From positions 310,001 through 374,000 of the forward strand of contig NZ_JBKQGY010000003.1 of NCBI RefSeq assembly GCF_050487225.1: a stretch of 64,000 bases of DNA, read 5' to 3'. This document shows, one piece after another, positions 31,325-40,135 of this stretch (positions within the stretch are counted from its first letter, which is position 1; every line of letters begins with the position of its first letter). The notes under the pieces were generated by a model. The model ran no database searches and was not told where the DNA came from. It saw only the letters and a list, made by a program, of their open reading frames with translations. A program made the position numbers and the translations under genes. The stretch is from Paenalcaligenes sp050487225 (lineage in GTDB: Bacteria; Pseudomonadota; Gammaproteobacteria; Burkholderiales; Burkholderiaceae_B).

Positions 31325-33782
31325 TCAAATGTATGTCGTTATGGGTTTCGATATTGGACACGTCGAAGTCCACAAAACACTGCTGCCACGCTTCGCCTTC
31401 CGGCCAGAAAATAGCAAGCTTGCCAGCAGGAGTGGGGGACACCATGTACAACTGGTTAAACGCGCCTACCGTGAAATACTGCCCCAACTCATCTTCCAAA
31501 TAGGCGCGTGCACCAGATGGAATATCCTGATTACCAAACAGCAGCATGATTTTGTAGCCTTTGGTGGTTTGGAACTCTGCCAACACCAATGCCCCCTTGG
31601 TGGGATACAAATCGGTTTGCGATAAACGACCCACATCCACATTCAGCGGCAAGCTACGGCTGTCTAGCCTAATGGTGTTATTACGGTAGGCAGATAAGCC
31701 CGGCACAACAGCCAAGCCGTCCGTATCCGTATGCACATTCACACCATTTAGTACCCGTATGCCCTCGGCATCTGGCGCAACCACCATCGCATTGGACTCA
31801 GACAACGAATGAGAAAAGACTACGCCATACTCCGATGCGGTCACTGCCCCCGTCATCCCGTAACTCACAGTACTGTGGTTATGCCGCGCGTACGAGAACG
31901 CCGCATTCATTTCACCAAAACCACCTCTATACACCGCGTTCACACCACCATAATTCGCCGTGCCATGCGTGCCATAACCTTGCTGCACACCCCAGCTCAA
32001 CCGTTTATCGTAAGCATCGCCATCTAACCGTACACTCTGATCCACCACACCATCGTTGTTATGACTAAGGGTGTAGCCCGCCCGCAAACTGTTTTCCCCT
32101 TTACGCGATAACGGAATGCCTACGGTGAACATCACTTCACTGGAATTACGGCCACGCTCTGCCGAGGCCAATGCACTGCGCTCTCTGCCCGTATCTTGAT
32201 AACGACGGAAATACAGGCCGTAATTAATCCCTTTATAAGTACCGGTGTAGCCCACACTTAATGAACGTATGTCGCGCCCACTTCTAAACCGTTGATACAC
32301 CATGTCGGCATTCAACGCCCCCAAGCTATCGGGTAAGCCTTGCACAATAGACGCCCCCACTCGGTTTTTCTCTTGGTCTGCAGGCCTATCAAAAGCAATC
32401 GCGTCTTTAAAGTTCAGATAGTTTTTATCCAACTGCTGCTGCAAACTAAACGAGAACCTTGTGTTGGTGCTCGTCACCCCTTTGGCATAGTCCATGACCA
32501 AAGCGCGGCCACTGCGTGTGCCTTCATGCCGCGTATCGTAGCGTGCGTATTTCACCCCGCCAGACAACGCGCCAAACTGCCCCAAATTCAACCCTATACC
32601 CAGTGCGGCAGCTTTGTAGTCGTTCGTCACCTGTGTGCCACCATAAAGCGTGGTGAAATCACTCAAACCATAGACTAGTTCCGCCTGTCCCACATTGTGA
32701 TGCGTCCCATCCCAACTGTCTTCCAGATAGCGCCCTACGGATACGCTGTACTTCACACCGCCATTACGCTCTAGGATAGGAACAGAAGCAAAAGGCACAA
32801 TAAACTCATTGGTACTGCCATCCGACTCTTGTACCGTCACATGCAGATTGCCACCATAACTCGCAGGTGAGTAATCAGTAATGGTGAAGTGCCCTGCTGG
32901 CACCGAGCTTTGGTACACCACTTGGCCATTTTGTCGTATGGTCACACGCGCATCCGTACTCGCCACCCCGCTCACCGCAGGCACATAGTTTCGTTCCCCC
33001 ACAGGACGCATCTGCTCACTACTTTGCAGCATCACGCCCCTGAACTGGATAGAGTCAAACACCGTCGCTGACGAGTACACATCGCCCAATACCAGCTCAC
33101 TGTGCAACGAACGTATATTGCGCGACAACGTGTTATTCAAGTTTTCCCAGCTTTGGGAAACATCGTCCTTATGCCACACCGAATAATTACGGTAGCGCCA
33201 TGCCCCAAAATTGATACCAGGTCGTACGTTCAGGTATTGCTCACGCTTGTTTGCATTACTGGACGCTGAATACGCATAGTTCAAAAATACGTTATCTATG
33301 CCGTCATCCCATAAACCTTCTTCTACTTGCTGCAACTTCTGCACATCCAAATAGGCTTGCGGCACGGTTAACAGCAACGAGCGATCTTCCCAGTCCGCTT
33401 TATACGTGATGTAGCGCAGTTGGTCTAAGTCTAAACACGAGCGCTCGCCACTTTGAAAAGTAGAGGGCTTAAAGAGCCAGATGCCTGCATTGCGCAGGCT
33501 ATCTTCGGATAGGCAAGGTAGCAATTTGCGTTTTGCACCTGAGCCTTTTTGGGAAAATGGGATTTCTAGTACGTCTACTAGGCGGTTGTTCACGTACAAG
33601 TGCATGCCATAACTGCCGGGAATCACGCCCCCATCGGGCACCATGACATCTTCTTGGTTTAGCTGCTCTACTTCTTGGGCTATCCAATCAGGCAAAGGTT
33701 GCGCGCAGACGCTACTACTGGTGAACAGGCTTGCTGCACTGACCACACTACACACATAGAGAAAACGAAATACGGTATTCAT
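31299..33782 (-). CDS. Outer-membrane usher of the chaperone-usher pilus family (orphan)
   Basis: About 827 residues from the ATG at 33782; a start 25 codons upstream lacks support. The signal peptide ends TSSSVCAQ. The usher N-domain (about 25-140) has IPGSYGMHLYVNNRLVD and a Cys pair. The 24-strand barrel with plug domain follows (RFRGVMLQSSEQM, VRIRQNG-like DARVTIRQNGQVVY, FTITDYSPASYGGNLHVTV). The C-domain has LDSRSLPLNVDVG and ends in IFWPEGEAWQQCFVDF. Ushers pass chaperone-bound pilins through the outer membrane. No chaperone, pilin or adhesin gene is nearby. It follows the lipid gene set by 31 bases. The best fit is the alpha/CS1-type (CfaC/CooC, TcfC-like) group. Confidence 0.82.
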   Translation of the reverse strand: MNTVFRFLYVCSVVSAASLFTSSSVCAQPLPDWIAQEVEQLNQEDVMVPDGGVIPGSYGMHLYVNNRLVDVLEIPFSQKGSGAKRKLLPCLSEDSLRNAGIWLFKPSTFQSGERSCLDLDQLRYITYKADWEDRSLLLTVPQAYLDVQKLQQVEEGLWDDGIDNVFLNYAYSASSNANKREQYLNVRPGINFGAWRYRNYSVWHKDDVSQSWENLNNTLSRNIRSLHSELVLGDVYSSATVFDSIQFRGVMLQSSEQMRPVGERNYVPAVSGVASTDARVTIRQNGQVVYQSSVPAGHFTITDYSPASYGGNLHVTVQESDGSTNEFIVPFASVPILERNGGVKYSVSVGRYLEDSWDGTHHNVGQAELVYGLSDFTTLYGGTQVTNDYKAAALGIGLNLGQFGALSGGVKYARYDTRHEGTRSGRALVMDYAKGVTSTNTRFSFSLQQQLDKNYLNFKDAIAFDRPADQEKNRVGASIVQGLPDSLGALNADMVYQRFRSGRDIRSLSVGYTGTYKGINYGLYFRRYQDTGRERSALASAERGRNSSEVMFTVGIPLSRKGENSLRAGYTLSHNNDGVVDQSVRLDGDAYDKRLSWGVQQGYGTHGTANYGGVNAVYRGGFGEMNAAFSYARHNHSTVSYGMTGAVTASEYGVVFSHSLSESNAMVVAPDAEGIRVLNGVNVHTDTDGLAVVPGLSAYRNNTIRLDSRSLPLNVDVGRLSQTDLYPTKGALVLAEFQTTKGYKIMLLFGNQDIPSGARAYLEDELGQYFTVGAFNQLYMVSPTPAGKLAIFWPEGEAWQQCFVDFDVSNIETHNDIHLITVDCQSE

Positions 33783-33792
33783 CTGCTGTGCG

Positions 33793-33807
33793 AGTAGCGC
33801 CGCTACT
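33793..33807. repeat. 15-base palindrome between hydroxylase and usher genes
   Basis: AGTAGCG and CGCTACT are perfect arms around one base. In the RNA they form a small stem directly before the usher start, which lacks a visible ribosome site, so it may tune usher translation. No terminator T-tract follows. Confidence 0.4.
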
Positions 33808-33813
33808 ACTGAT

Positions 33814-34923
33814 TTAGGCCACGGGCGACGGGCGGTGCAGTGCCACCCACAAGGCATGTATGCCCAACGCCCCCAAGCACAACCACCAGTACCACTGATG
33901 CCATGCCAGCACCCCTATCACCCACACGGCGAGGCCCATTACTACCGCAATCCAGCCCCAGCGCGCCCAGTTTCTACCCTCAGATAACCCCCCAATAGCG
34001 ACCGTACCCAGCACCAATAACGTGAAAATAGAATATTGCTGCCACACTTCCCAATACCCATCCCCCGCCACGTACAGCAACACCACCACAAATAAACCTA
34101 CACCAGCCGTCGCAATCACCCATGCTGGCCATTGCGCTGTAATCGCCGCGCGTGTTAGCAACGGCTTACGTAGCCACCTACGTAGCGGGTCATGGTTGGT
34201 ATGCAGGGGGTTCGTCGATGCATCGTGCCCTGTCACCCCATAACACAAAGGGTGTTCAGGCTGCTCTGTTTTATAGGTGCCGAATAACTTGTCCCAGATC
34301 AGAAACGTGCCACCAAAATTGGTGTCGTGATACACCGGATGGTCACCATGATGCACACGATGATGATTAGGTGTGACCATAAAGGATTCCAGCCATCGTA
34401 ATCGAGGCGTCACGGCATTATGGTTAAACAGCTGTACGCCATAATGAATGGTAGAAACCACCAAGAAAATCTCTACGGGCAGTCCTAAAAAGGCCATCCA
34501 CACAAAGAAAGGGATAGAGCTTAATGATGAATACCAGGAGTTACGTGCGCCCAACGACACATTAAAGAAGCGCCCTTCGTGGTGCACCTCGTGAATGGCC
34601 CATAACAAACCGATTTTGTGGTGGGTGTAATGCAGTACATAAAAGCACAGATCCCACACGATGAAACCAAACACCCACTGCCACACGAAAGGCCAGCGCG
34701 AGATCACATCCAGGCTCCAGTGACTGGCCACCCACCCGAACACAAAGACCTCAAAGCCTCTAAACAGCCACAACACCACATGCCCGGAATTCAGGTTCAA
34801 AATAGTGTCTTTCCAGCTGAACTCTGATCCTCTACCCTGCCATTGCAGCACGAACATCTCGGCCACAATAAAAAACAGCATAAACGCCAGAGGGAAAACC
34901 ATCAGATTAATCTGCGTCACCCT
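33814..34923 (-). CDS. Sterol desaturase / fatty acid hydroxylase family membrane protein
   Basis: A 369-residue integral membrane di-iron oxygenase. I favour the GTG at 34923, which has AGGGG six bases before it and overlaps the PAP2 gene by 17 bases; an ATG at 34902 is the alternative. The histidine boxes that bind the two irons are all present: HYTHHKIGLLW, HEVHHEG, NHNAVTP and NHHRVHHG. About four segments surround them. After residue 265 four further segments form an extra hydrophobic tail. The family hydroxylates or desaturates lipid chains. It is the sixth enzyme of the lipid-like operon and the last before the usher. Confidence 0.85.
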   Translation of the reverse strand, partial: RVTQINLMVFPLAFMLFFIVAEMFVLQWQGRGSEFSWKDTILNLNSGHVVLWLFRGFEVFVFGWVASHWSLDVISRWPFVWQWVFGFIVWDLCFYVLHYTHHKIGLLWAIHEVHHEGRFFNVSLGARNSWYSSLSSIPFFVWMAFLGLPVEIFLVVSTIHYGVQLFNHNAVTPRLRWLESFMVTPNHHRVHHGDHPVYHDTNFGGTFLIWDKLFGTYKTEQPEHPLCYGVTGHDASTNPLHTNHDPLRRWLRKPLLTRAAITAQWPAWVIATAGVGLFVVVLLYVAGDGYWEVWQQYSIFTLLVLGTVAIGGLSEGRNWARWGWIAVVMGLAVWVIGVLAWHQWYWWLCLGALGIHALWVALHRPSPVA

Positions 34924-35560
34924 GCACCCCTGCTCTATTTGCCCGCCAATACGCACTTAAGACAATCACTACAACCGCTACCACCACAGCCGCCATCACA
35001 TCGATGAGCAAGTGCCGTTTTAATTGCAGCACGGTATAACTAATCCATACCAACCAACCGACATACCCGATTTTCACCCACCAACACTTGCCTTGCCATA
35101 CGGCATGCACCGCTAATAACGATAACAAGATATGCAGTGAAGGCACACAGTTTTGACTGGAATCTATATGTAACAACCCTGCCACCCACGGCCCTGTCCA
35201 CGTTTCCAACTCTACAGGTGGATACACCATCGTCGTGGGATACAGTAAATACACTGCGCCACAGAACAATGCCCCCCACTGCATTTGTCGTGCCAACATC
35301 CGTACTCTGGGCAGCTCGGCAAACAAGTAGGCCGCAGGTATCAATACAAAGAACGATAAGTACCCCACAATCGCACTTTGGTCATAAGAAATAGCCTGAT
35401 CCAACCAAGTTTCAGGTACCACATGGCCTGCACCTTGCCAGTAGTCCGTCAGGCTATAAATCACGCCTACCGTCCCCCAGCCCCATGCCATCCACCACAA
35501 TCTATAGGCTAACGACTGCCAACACGATTCTGGTAAAGATTTTGCACTACTAGTCGACAT
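34907..35560 (-). CDS. PAP2-superfamily membrane phosphatase/transferase
   Basis: A 217-residue membrane protein with about six segments. The PAP2 signatures are reduced but visible: NCVPSLH near 137-143 with the motif-2 histidine, and LKRHLLIDVMAA near 177, with the nucleophile histidine and aspartate. Bacterial relatives are lipid phosphate phosphatases or inositol-phosphate/phosphocholine head-group transferases similar to sphingolipid synthases. It starts two bases after the adenylating enzyme's stop. In this setting it may place or remove a phosphate head group on the lipid product; this is inference. Confidence 0.78.
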   Translation of the reverse strand: MSTSSAKSLPESCWQSLAYRLWWMAWGWGTVGVIYSLTDYWQGAGHVVPETWLDQAISYDQSAIVGYLSFFVLIPAAYLFAELPRVRMLARQMQWGALFCGAVYLLYPTTMVYPPVELETWTGPWVAGLLHIDSSQNCVPSLHILLSLLAVHAVWQGKCWWVKIGYVGWLVWISYTVLQLKRHLLIDVMAAVVVAVVVIVLSAYWRANRAGVQGDAD

Positions 35561-35562
35561 GG

Positions 35563-36885
35563 TTAAGGCCTTTTTGCATCGTTGATACGGACGATACGCC
35601 GTTTTTTACGTAAGAAATCACGTACCACAGCCTGTGATACCCCTTCCCAACGCAGTTTTTGTACATCGACCTGCTGTGTCGCAAACCATTGCCATAACGC
35701 CTGCTGCACCTGCTGCTGTTGGGCGATTGATAAGGGAGCCTGCAAACGTAGCAAAACGGTCTCAGTGTCATCCGCCACCGTATGCGCTAAACAGTAATCG
35801 ACATCCCACGGTAAAACCGTGGCGAGCACCCTATTGCATGCATCAGCAAAAATCGTCACCCACGGCTGCCCCACTCCCGGTAAACGCAGTTGATCGTCAG
35901 CTCTACCCTCTATATGGCTCACCACTCTTGTGGGCCTACCGCACGGGCACGCACAACCCCCGTCATGCAACACATCATCTAATCGGTAGCGCACAACGGG
36001 CTGTGTAGAACGGCGGAAATCAGTAATGATGGGGACAAAACGGGTCTGATCCAGCCACTCTGTTTCCACCACCAACGATTCCTCATTTAGGTGCATGGCC
36101 CCCAACTCACACGTAGAGCCCAGAAAACCCTCGGTAGCCTGATACACCTCGGCCACATCCCCAAACTGCTGTTGCAAGACCTTTTTATCTTGCGGGCTTA
36201 GCACCTCGGCAGCGGAGATCACGCGTGCGGGGCTGATCGTTAGGCTGCGATCCTGACACTTCTGTGCCAAGGCCACCAACACTTGGGCAGGAGCCACCAG
36301 AATTGTGGGCTGATACTGCTGTAAAGCCGCACACTGCTCATCAAAATTAGCCAACAGATCGAAAAATCTAAAGCTCAGAAAACGGCTGTTAACGTTTTGG
36401 TATAACGCATTGTCGGCACGTAAAAATAAGGCGACGCGCTCACCTGCGAACAAACCTTTAGGCAATAACTTGGACAGAATCGTCGCTGACCATAAAGCGC
36501 GCTCGGCAGGGCTAGTCACAAACAGCCCACGAGTCCCCGACGTGCCAGACGACAACCCCACACTGTACTTCGACACCAGTTGAGAAAAATCACGGCTGCG
36601 CTCGGCCTGCAAAGCGTTTTCCAACAGAACATCCCTGCTTAGCCCCGCCGTATTCATCTGATCGAATTGCGCCATCATGCTGGCTTTATTCATCAACGGC
36701 CATGCCGATAAAGGCTGCCCTACATACGCACTAAAGTACGGACTTTTTACTAGAACTCGCTGCATAAACCGCTGAAATTGCTGCTGCTGGTACTGTTCCA
36801 GTTGTTCGCGTGACCAACGCCGTACACGCTGCTGCAAGCGCTTGGCCTTCGCGTACTGCCACACTGTTTGTAAGCCTTGCACCAT
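35563..36885 (-). CDS. Adenylate-forming enzyme, coenzyme F390 synthetase-related
   Basis: A 440-residue cytoplasmic AMP-forming enzyme of the PaaK/FtsA-like (F390 synthetase) branch, similar to the TIGR02304 group as I recall it. The P-loop is SSGTSGTRGLFVTSPAERAL near 113-132. The centre reads VYQATEGFLGSTCELGAMHL. The PVVRYRLDDVLH motif and a Cys-rich GGCACPCGRPTRVV precede the C-terminal lid EGRADDQLRLPG. It should activate a carboxylate as an acyl-adenylate for transfer or cyclisation. It overlaps the MBL gene's TAA by one base. It replaces the OleC position of olefin clusters. Confidence 0.78.
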   Translation of the reverse strand: MVQGLQTVWQYAKAKRLQQRVRRWSREQLEQYQQQQFQRFMQRVLVKSPYFSAYVGQPLSAWPLMNKASMMAQFDQMNTAGLSRDVLLENALQAERSRDFSQLVSKYSVGLSSGTSGTRGLFVTSPAERALWSATILSKLLPKGLFAGERVALFLRADNALYQNVNSRFLSFRFFDLLANFDEQCAALQQYQPTILVAPAQVLVALAQKCQDRSLTISPARVISAAEVLSPQDKKVLQQQFGDVAEVYQATEGFLGSTCELGAMHLNEESLVVETEWLDQTRFVPIITDFRRSTQPVVRYRLDDVLHDGGCACPCGRPTRVVSHIEGRADDQLRLPGVGQPWVTIFADACNRVLATVLPWDVDYCLAHTVADDTETVLLRLQAPLSIAQQQQVQQALWQWFATQQVDVQKLRWEGVSQAVVRDFLRKKRRIVRINDAKRP

Positions 36886-37712
36886 TAGGTAGGCTCCACC
36901 GTAGAGGGAATACCGCCCTCATGCGCCAATAAAATCTTTACCACGCCACGCTGATGCAACGCATGCAGCTTCTGCAAGGTTTGCAGCATTTGGCTGGCAT
37001 CATCCATGATCAAACGAGCAATCCACGCTGGTTGGCGCAGTTCGGTGTAATTTTCTGGTGCCCATGCCGCATCTGCAGCCAATAACACCCACCCTGTTTC
37101 GGTATGGATAAAAGCACCTATATGCCCTCGTGCATGCCCTGGCAACGACACCACAAACACCTCGCCATCACTATCAGGCAGTGCCCAGCCAGACTCAAAC
37201 GGAGCCAACTCAGGTGGCAGCGCACATGACTCCCACTGCTCCACAAACTGTATGCGTGACTCAAAATCATCGGGAATAAGCCCTGGTACAAAGCCTTTGC
37301 GCACGGCGCGTAAGCCTTTCAAGGTTTTGTGATACTCCCAGCCCGGCTTACTGGCATACATTTCTACACCGGGGAAATCTCGTAGCCCGGCAATATGGTC
37401 ACCATGAAAATGCGACAGCACCATACCCCGTATATCCTTGCCCGTTATACCTTGCTGAGCTAACTGCAAAATCAGCGCTTCCTCATTTTGGAAGTGCACA
37501 GGAGTAACCGCTGGATATAAGCGATATATCCCTTTCGCTGTACGCGTATGAAAATGGCTGGCATAACCGGTATCCCATACCCATAGTTCACGCCCTACCT
37601 CAATAACATAGGCACGTGCAGGAAAACGGCATAGCTTAAAACCGCTACCTTTCAACGCTACGCAGGCTGGGTGCATGCAATAGCCCACTTCATACGTATG
37701 CAAGATAGCCAT
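36885..37712 (-). CDS. MBL-fold metallo-hydrolase (N-acyl homoserine lactonase-like)
   Basis: A 275-residue zinc hydrolase of the metallo-beta-lactamase fold. The zinc-binding HFHGDH is at 101-106 (VLSHFHGDHIAGL). Further ligands lie in LPGHARGHIGAF and in VLLAADAAWAP. The N-terminal HPACVALKGSGFKL and the VWDTGYASHF start resemble AHL-lactonases such as AiiA, which open lactone rings. In an operon with a condensing enzyme and an acyl-adenylating enzyme, a lactone or thioester is the likely substrate, but quenching of quorum signals is not excluded. It begins three bases after the SDR stop. Confidence 0.8.
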   Translation of the reverse strand: MAILHTYEVGYCMHPACVALKGSGFKLCRFPARAYVIEVGRELWVWDTGYASHFHTRTAKGIYRLYPAVTPVHFQNEEALILQLAQQGITGKDIRGMVLSHFHGDHIAGLRDFPGVEMYASKPGWEYHKTLKGLRAVRKGFVPGLIPDDFESRIQFVEQWESCALPPELAPFESGWALPDSDGEVFVVSLPGHARGHIGAFIHTETGWVLLAADAAWAPENYTELRQPAWIARLIMDDASQMLQTLQKLHALHQRGVVKILLAHEGGIPSTVEPT

Positions 37713-37715
37713 GAG

Positions 37716-38741
37716 TTACCTTTGCTGCTGTTGCAGCCATTGCGCTGTCAACGCAATACTTTGCTGCATGGAATACAACGGGTAATAGCCCAACTCTTGC
37801 TGTGCGTTACGCGGGCATAAGGTCATATCAAAGCTGAGAGCCCCCACACTATAACGTGTCAACATAGGCTCTTTACCCGTGATCTTGGCTACCGCTTCCA
37901 TACCCGTAGCCACCGCATACAGCACATGATACGGCACCGCCTGAATGCGTATATCGTGCCCCAGTTCTTGCCTGAACAAGGTATCAATCACGTCACGCAG
38001 CACCATAGGTTCTTGATTACTAATGTTGTACACCGCCGCAGGTGGCAAGTTAGGCTGGGTACTGGCCAACTGCATGGCATGCACTACATTCAGCGCAAAG
38101 GTCAGATCCACGTAGGCTTCGCCGCCACGCGGTAGTTTCAGCACCCCATCAAAGCGCGCTAGCTGTTCTTGTAAACGCGGCACAATCACCCTATCGTAGG
38201 GCCCAAAAATACCGCGTGGACGCAGCATCGTAAAACGCGTTTTCGGATACTGCTGCTGCGCCTGCTGTATACAGCCCTCAGCGATAAATTTGGTCTGCGC
38301 ATACATATTCGCAAACGTGCGCGCTACAAAGCTTTCTGGAATTTGCTGCCTATTTTGGAAGTCGAAATACAAGGATGGGGTAGAGATATGCACAAAACGC
38401 TGTACCCCAGCTTGCCCCGCTGCCTGCGCTAACTTCTGGGTAGCCACCACATTGGCAGCCATAAACGCTTGCTTATCGCCCCACGGCGCAGACAACGCCG
38501 CACAATGCCATACCCAATCCACCTGATGCACTAAGGCTTGTAAGGCTGCCGGTTCCGCTGTGGATAAGTCACACGCCACAAACTTCACACCCTGTTTGGC
38601 CAGCTCCGCACCTGCTTGCTGGTCTCTACCTAAACCTATGACCGTATATCCGGCCTGCTGCAACCACAATGCGGCATTTCGCCCCAAACCACTGGTAGCG
38701 CCCGTCACCAATACAATAGGAAATAAAGAAGGTTGCGTCAT
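37716..38741 (-). CDS. NAD-dependent epimerase/dehydratase, 3beta-HSD type (OleD-like)
   Basis: A 341-residue extended short-chain dehydrogenase. The ATG at 38741 is preferred over a TTG one codon before it. The nucleotide motif is VTGATSGLGRNAALWL near 13-28 and the catalytic tyrosine-lysine pair is YAQTK near 147-151. RFTMLRPRGIFGPYDRVIVP follows and is typical of the 3beta-hydroxysteroid dehydrogenase/OleD clade. It would reduce a beta-keto acyl product of the neighbouring condensing enzyme, or oxidise the reverse. The gene lies seven bases after the ketosynthase stop. Confidence 0.8.
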   Translation of the reverse strand: MTQPSLFPIVLVTGATSGLGRNAALWLQQAGYTVIGLGRDQQAGAELAKQGVKFVACDLSTAEPAALQALVHQVDWVWHCAALSAPWGDKQAFMAANVVATQKLAQAAGQAGVQRFVHISTPSLYFDFQNRQQIPESFVARTFANMYAQTKFIAEGCIQQAQQQYPKTRFTMLRPRGIFGPYDRVIVPRLQEQLARFDGVLKLPRGGEAYVDLTFALNVVHAMQLASTQPNLPPAAVYNISNQEPMVLRDVIDTLFRQELGHDIRIQAVPYHVLYAVATGMEAVAKITGKEPMLTRYSVGALSFDMTLCPRNAQQELGYYPLYSMQQSIALTAQWLQQQQR

Positions 38742-38748
38742 CAACGGT

Positions 38749-39735
38749 TCACAGTTGCAAAATCATGCCAGCAAACGACACACTGGCTGCCGTCGCAATC
38801 AACATCACCACATCACCCGCCTTACAGCGCTGCTGACGAAAAGCCTCGTACAACGCCGTGGGTACAGAAGCGGCCACCTGATTGCCATGCGTCGCATAAA
38901 TATCCATCAACTTATGCGTAGGAATGCCTAGCTGCTTATGAATATGCTGCATCGCTAAATGGCTAGCTTGGTGCGGAATCACTAAATCCACCTTATCCAA
39001 GCCCAAACCTGCTTGCTGCAGTAACGCCTCTTGGTAGCCATCTATAAAACGCGAGGCAATCTTAAACACCTTGCGCCCCTGCATCTTGAAATAAAAATCA
39101 TGCTCCTGCATACCGGCCCGCTGATTAGCGCGTGTGCCGCCTGCACGGATTTCACAAAAATCACCTTCCAAGATATGGTTTTCCAGACGCGTCGCAAGAA
39201 TACCTTGGCTACCATCGCCTTTTTGCACCAATGCACAGGCTGCGCCATCCGCAAACAAGTATGAGGATTCCTCGTCATCCCAATTCAGGCCGCGCGAGGC
39301 CAGCTCAGCACTCACAATGGCGATACGTCGGTAACGACCCACTTGCAGCAAACCGCTAGCCACCTCTAACGCGGCCACAAAACTGCCGCAACTCAGGTTC
39401 ACATCAAAACCTGGCATACCATCTGGCGCTTGTGCCGCACGTAGTATGTGTGTGGCCGTGCAAGGTAAAGCTTGTACGGGAATGGCGGATGCGCTGATCA
39501 GCAAGTCCACCTCACTGATGTTCCAACCAGCTTTCTCTAAGGCATTATGCAGCGCCTGAGCAGCCAGATCCGCCTGTAATACCGAGGCATCCGCCAACGA
39601 ACGGGACACAATACCAGAACGTTTTTGCACGTATCCAGTCGGTTTGCCTAATTGAGAATCCAGATCCGATGACAACACCGGCTCTGAGGGTAGCGCTTTG
39701 CCCATGGCGCTGATTTCTAGAGGGACCAGCCCCAT
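38749..39735 (-). CDS. Beta-ketoacyl synthase III (FabH/OleA-like)
   Basis: A 328-residue thiolase-fold condensing enzyme. The catalytic triad is complete: C116 in NLSCGSFVAALEVA, H255 in VIPHQASHLAMQ and N285 in YATHGNQVAASVPTAL. This is the FabH/OleA arrangement, not the Cys-His-His of elongating synthases. FabH makes acetoacetyl-ACP; OleA condenses two acyl chains head to head. A housekeeping fabH normally lies in the fab/plsX cluster, so this copy next to a dehydrogenase, a hydrolase and an adenylating enzyme is likely to be specialised. Its start has AAGGA nearby and lies 13 bases after crcB. Confidence 0.85.
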   Translation of the reverse strand: MGLVPLEISAMGKALPSEPVLSSDLDSQLGKPTGYVQKRSGIVSRSLADASVLQADLAAQALHNALEKAGWNISEVDLLISASAIPVQALPCTATHILRAAQAPDGMPGFDVNLSCGSFVAALEVASGLLQVGRYRRIAIVSAELASRGLNWDDEESSYLFADGAACALVQKGDGSQGILATRLENHILEGDFCEIRAGGTRANQRAGMQEHDFYFKMQGRKVFKIASRFIDGYQEALLQQAGLGLDKVDLVIPHQASHLAMQHIHKQLGIPTHKLMDIYATHGNQVAASVPTALYEAFRQQRCKAGDVVMLIATAASVSFAGMILQL

Positions 39736-39748
39736 GCTTATATATCCT

Positions 39749-40135
39749 TTACCAAACTGACTTCAACCACCATACCGTCGCCAACCCGGCGATAGTCATC
39801 AGCAGAGAGCCCAAAACGTGCACCGTCACCATCCCTAACGCCCAGCTATACGCACCGCGCTCTAAGGCTGTGACAACCTCGATGGAAAACGTAGAAAAAG
39901 TAGACAGCCCACCACAAAAACCGGTGATGAGGACCAACCGCCACTCTGGGGATAAATTTGGCATCTGCGCAAAACATGCCACCGCTACACCCACGATATA
40001 GCCTGCCAGTAAATTGGAGACTAAGGTTCCTAATGGCATATTGGGCCATAAGGCATTTAACCGTAGGCTAAACATCCACCGTAAAACGCCGCCACAACCT
40101 GCCCCAATGGCTACTGCAGCTATGGCCTTCCACAT
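39749..40135 (-). CDS. crcB: Fluoride channel CrcB/Fluc
   Basis: A 128-residue membrane protein with four segments that works as an antiparallel dimer exporting fluoride. It shows GAGCGGVLRWMFSLRL at the N terminus, PLGTLVSNLLAGYIVG near 34-49 with the pore asparagine, and GFCGGLSTFSTFSIE near 74-88 with the phenylalanine box. The ATG at 40135 follows GGAGAAAG; an earlier start adds 11 residues without homology. It is the first gene of the minus-strand run, ahead of the ketosynthase. I see no fluoride riboswitch upstream. Confidence 0.93.
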   Translation of the reverse strand: MWKAIAAVAIGAGCGGVLRWMFSLRLNALWPNMPLGTLVSNLLAGYIVGVAVACFAQMPNLSPEWRLVLITGFCGGLSTFSTFSIEVVTALERGAYSWALGMVTVHVLGSLLMTIAGLATVWWLKSVW

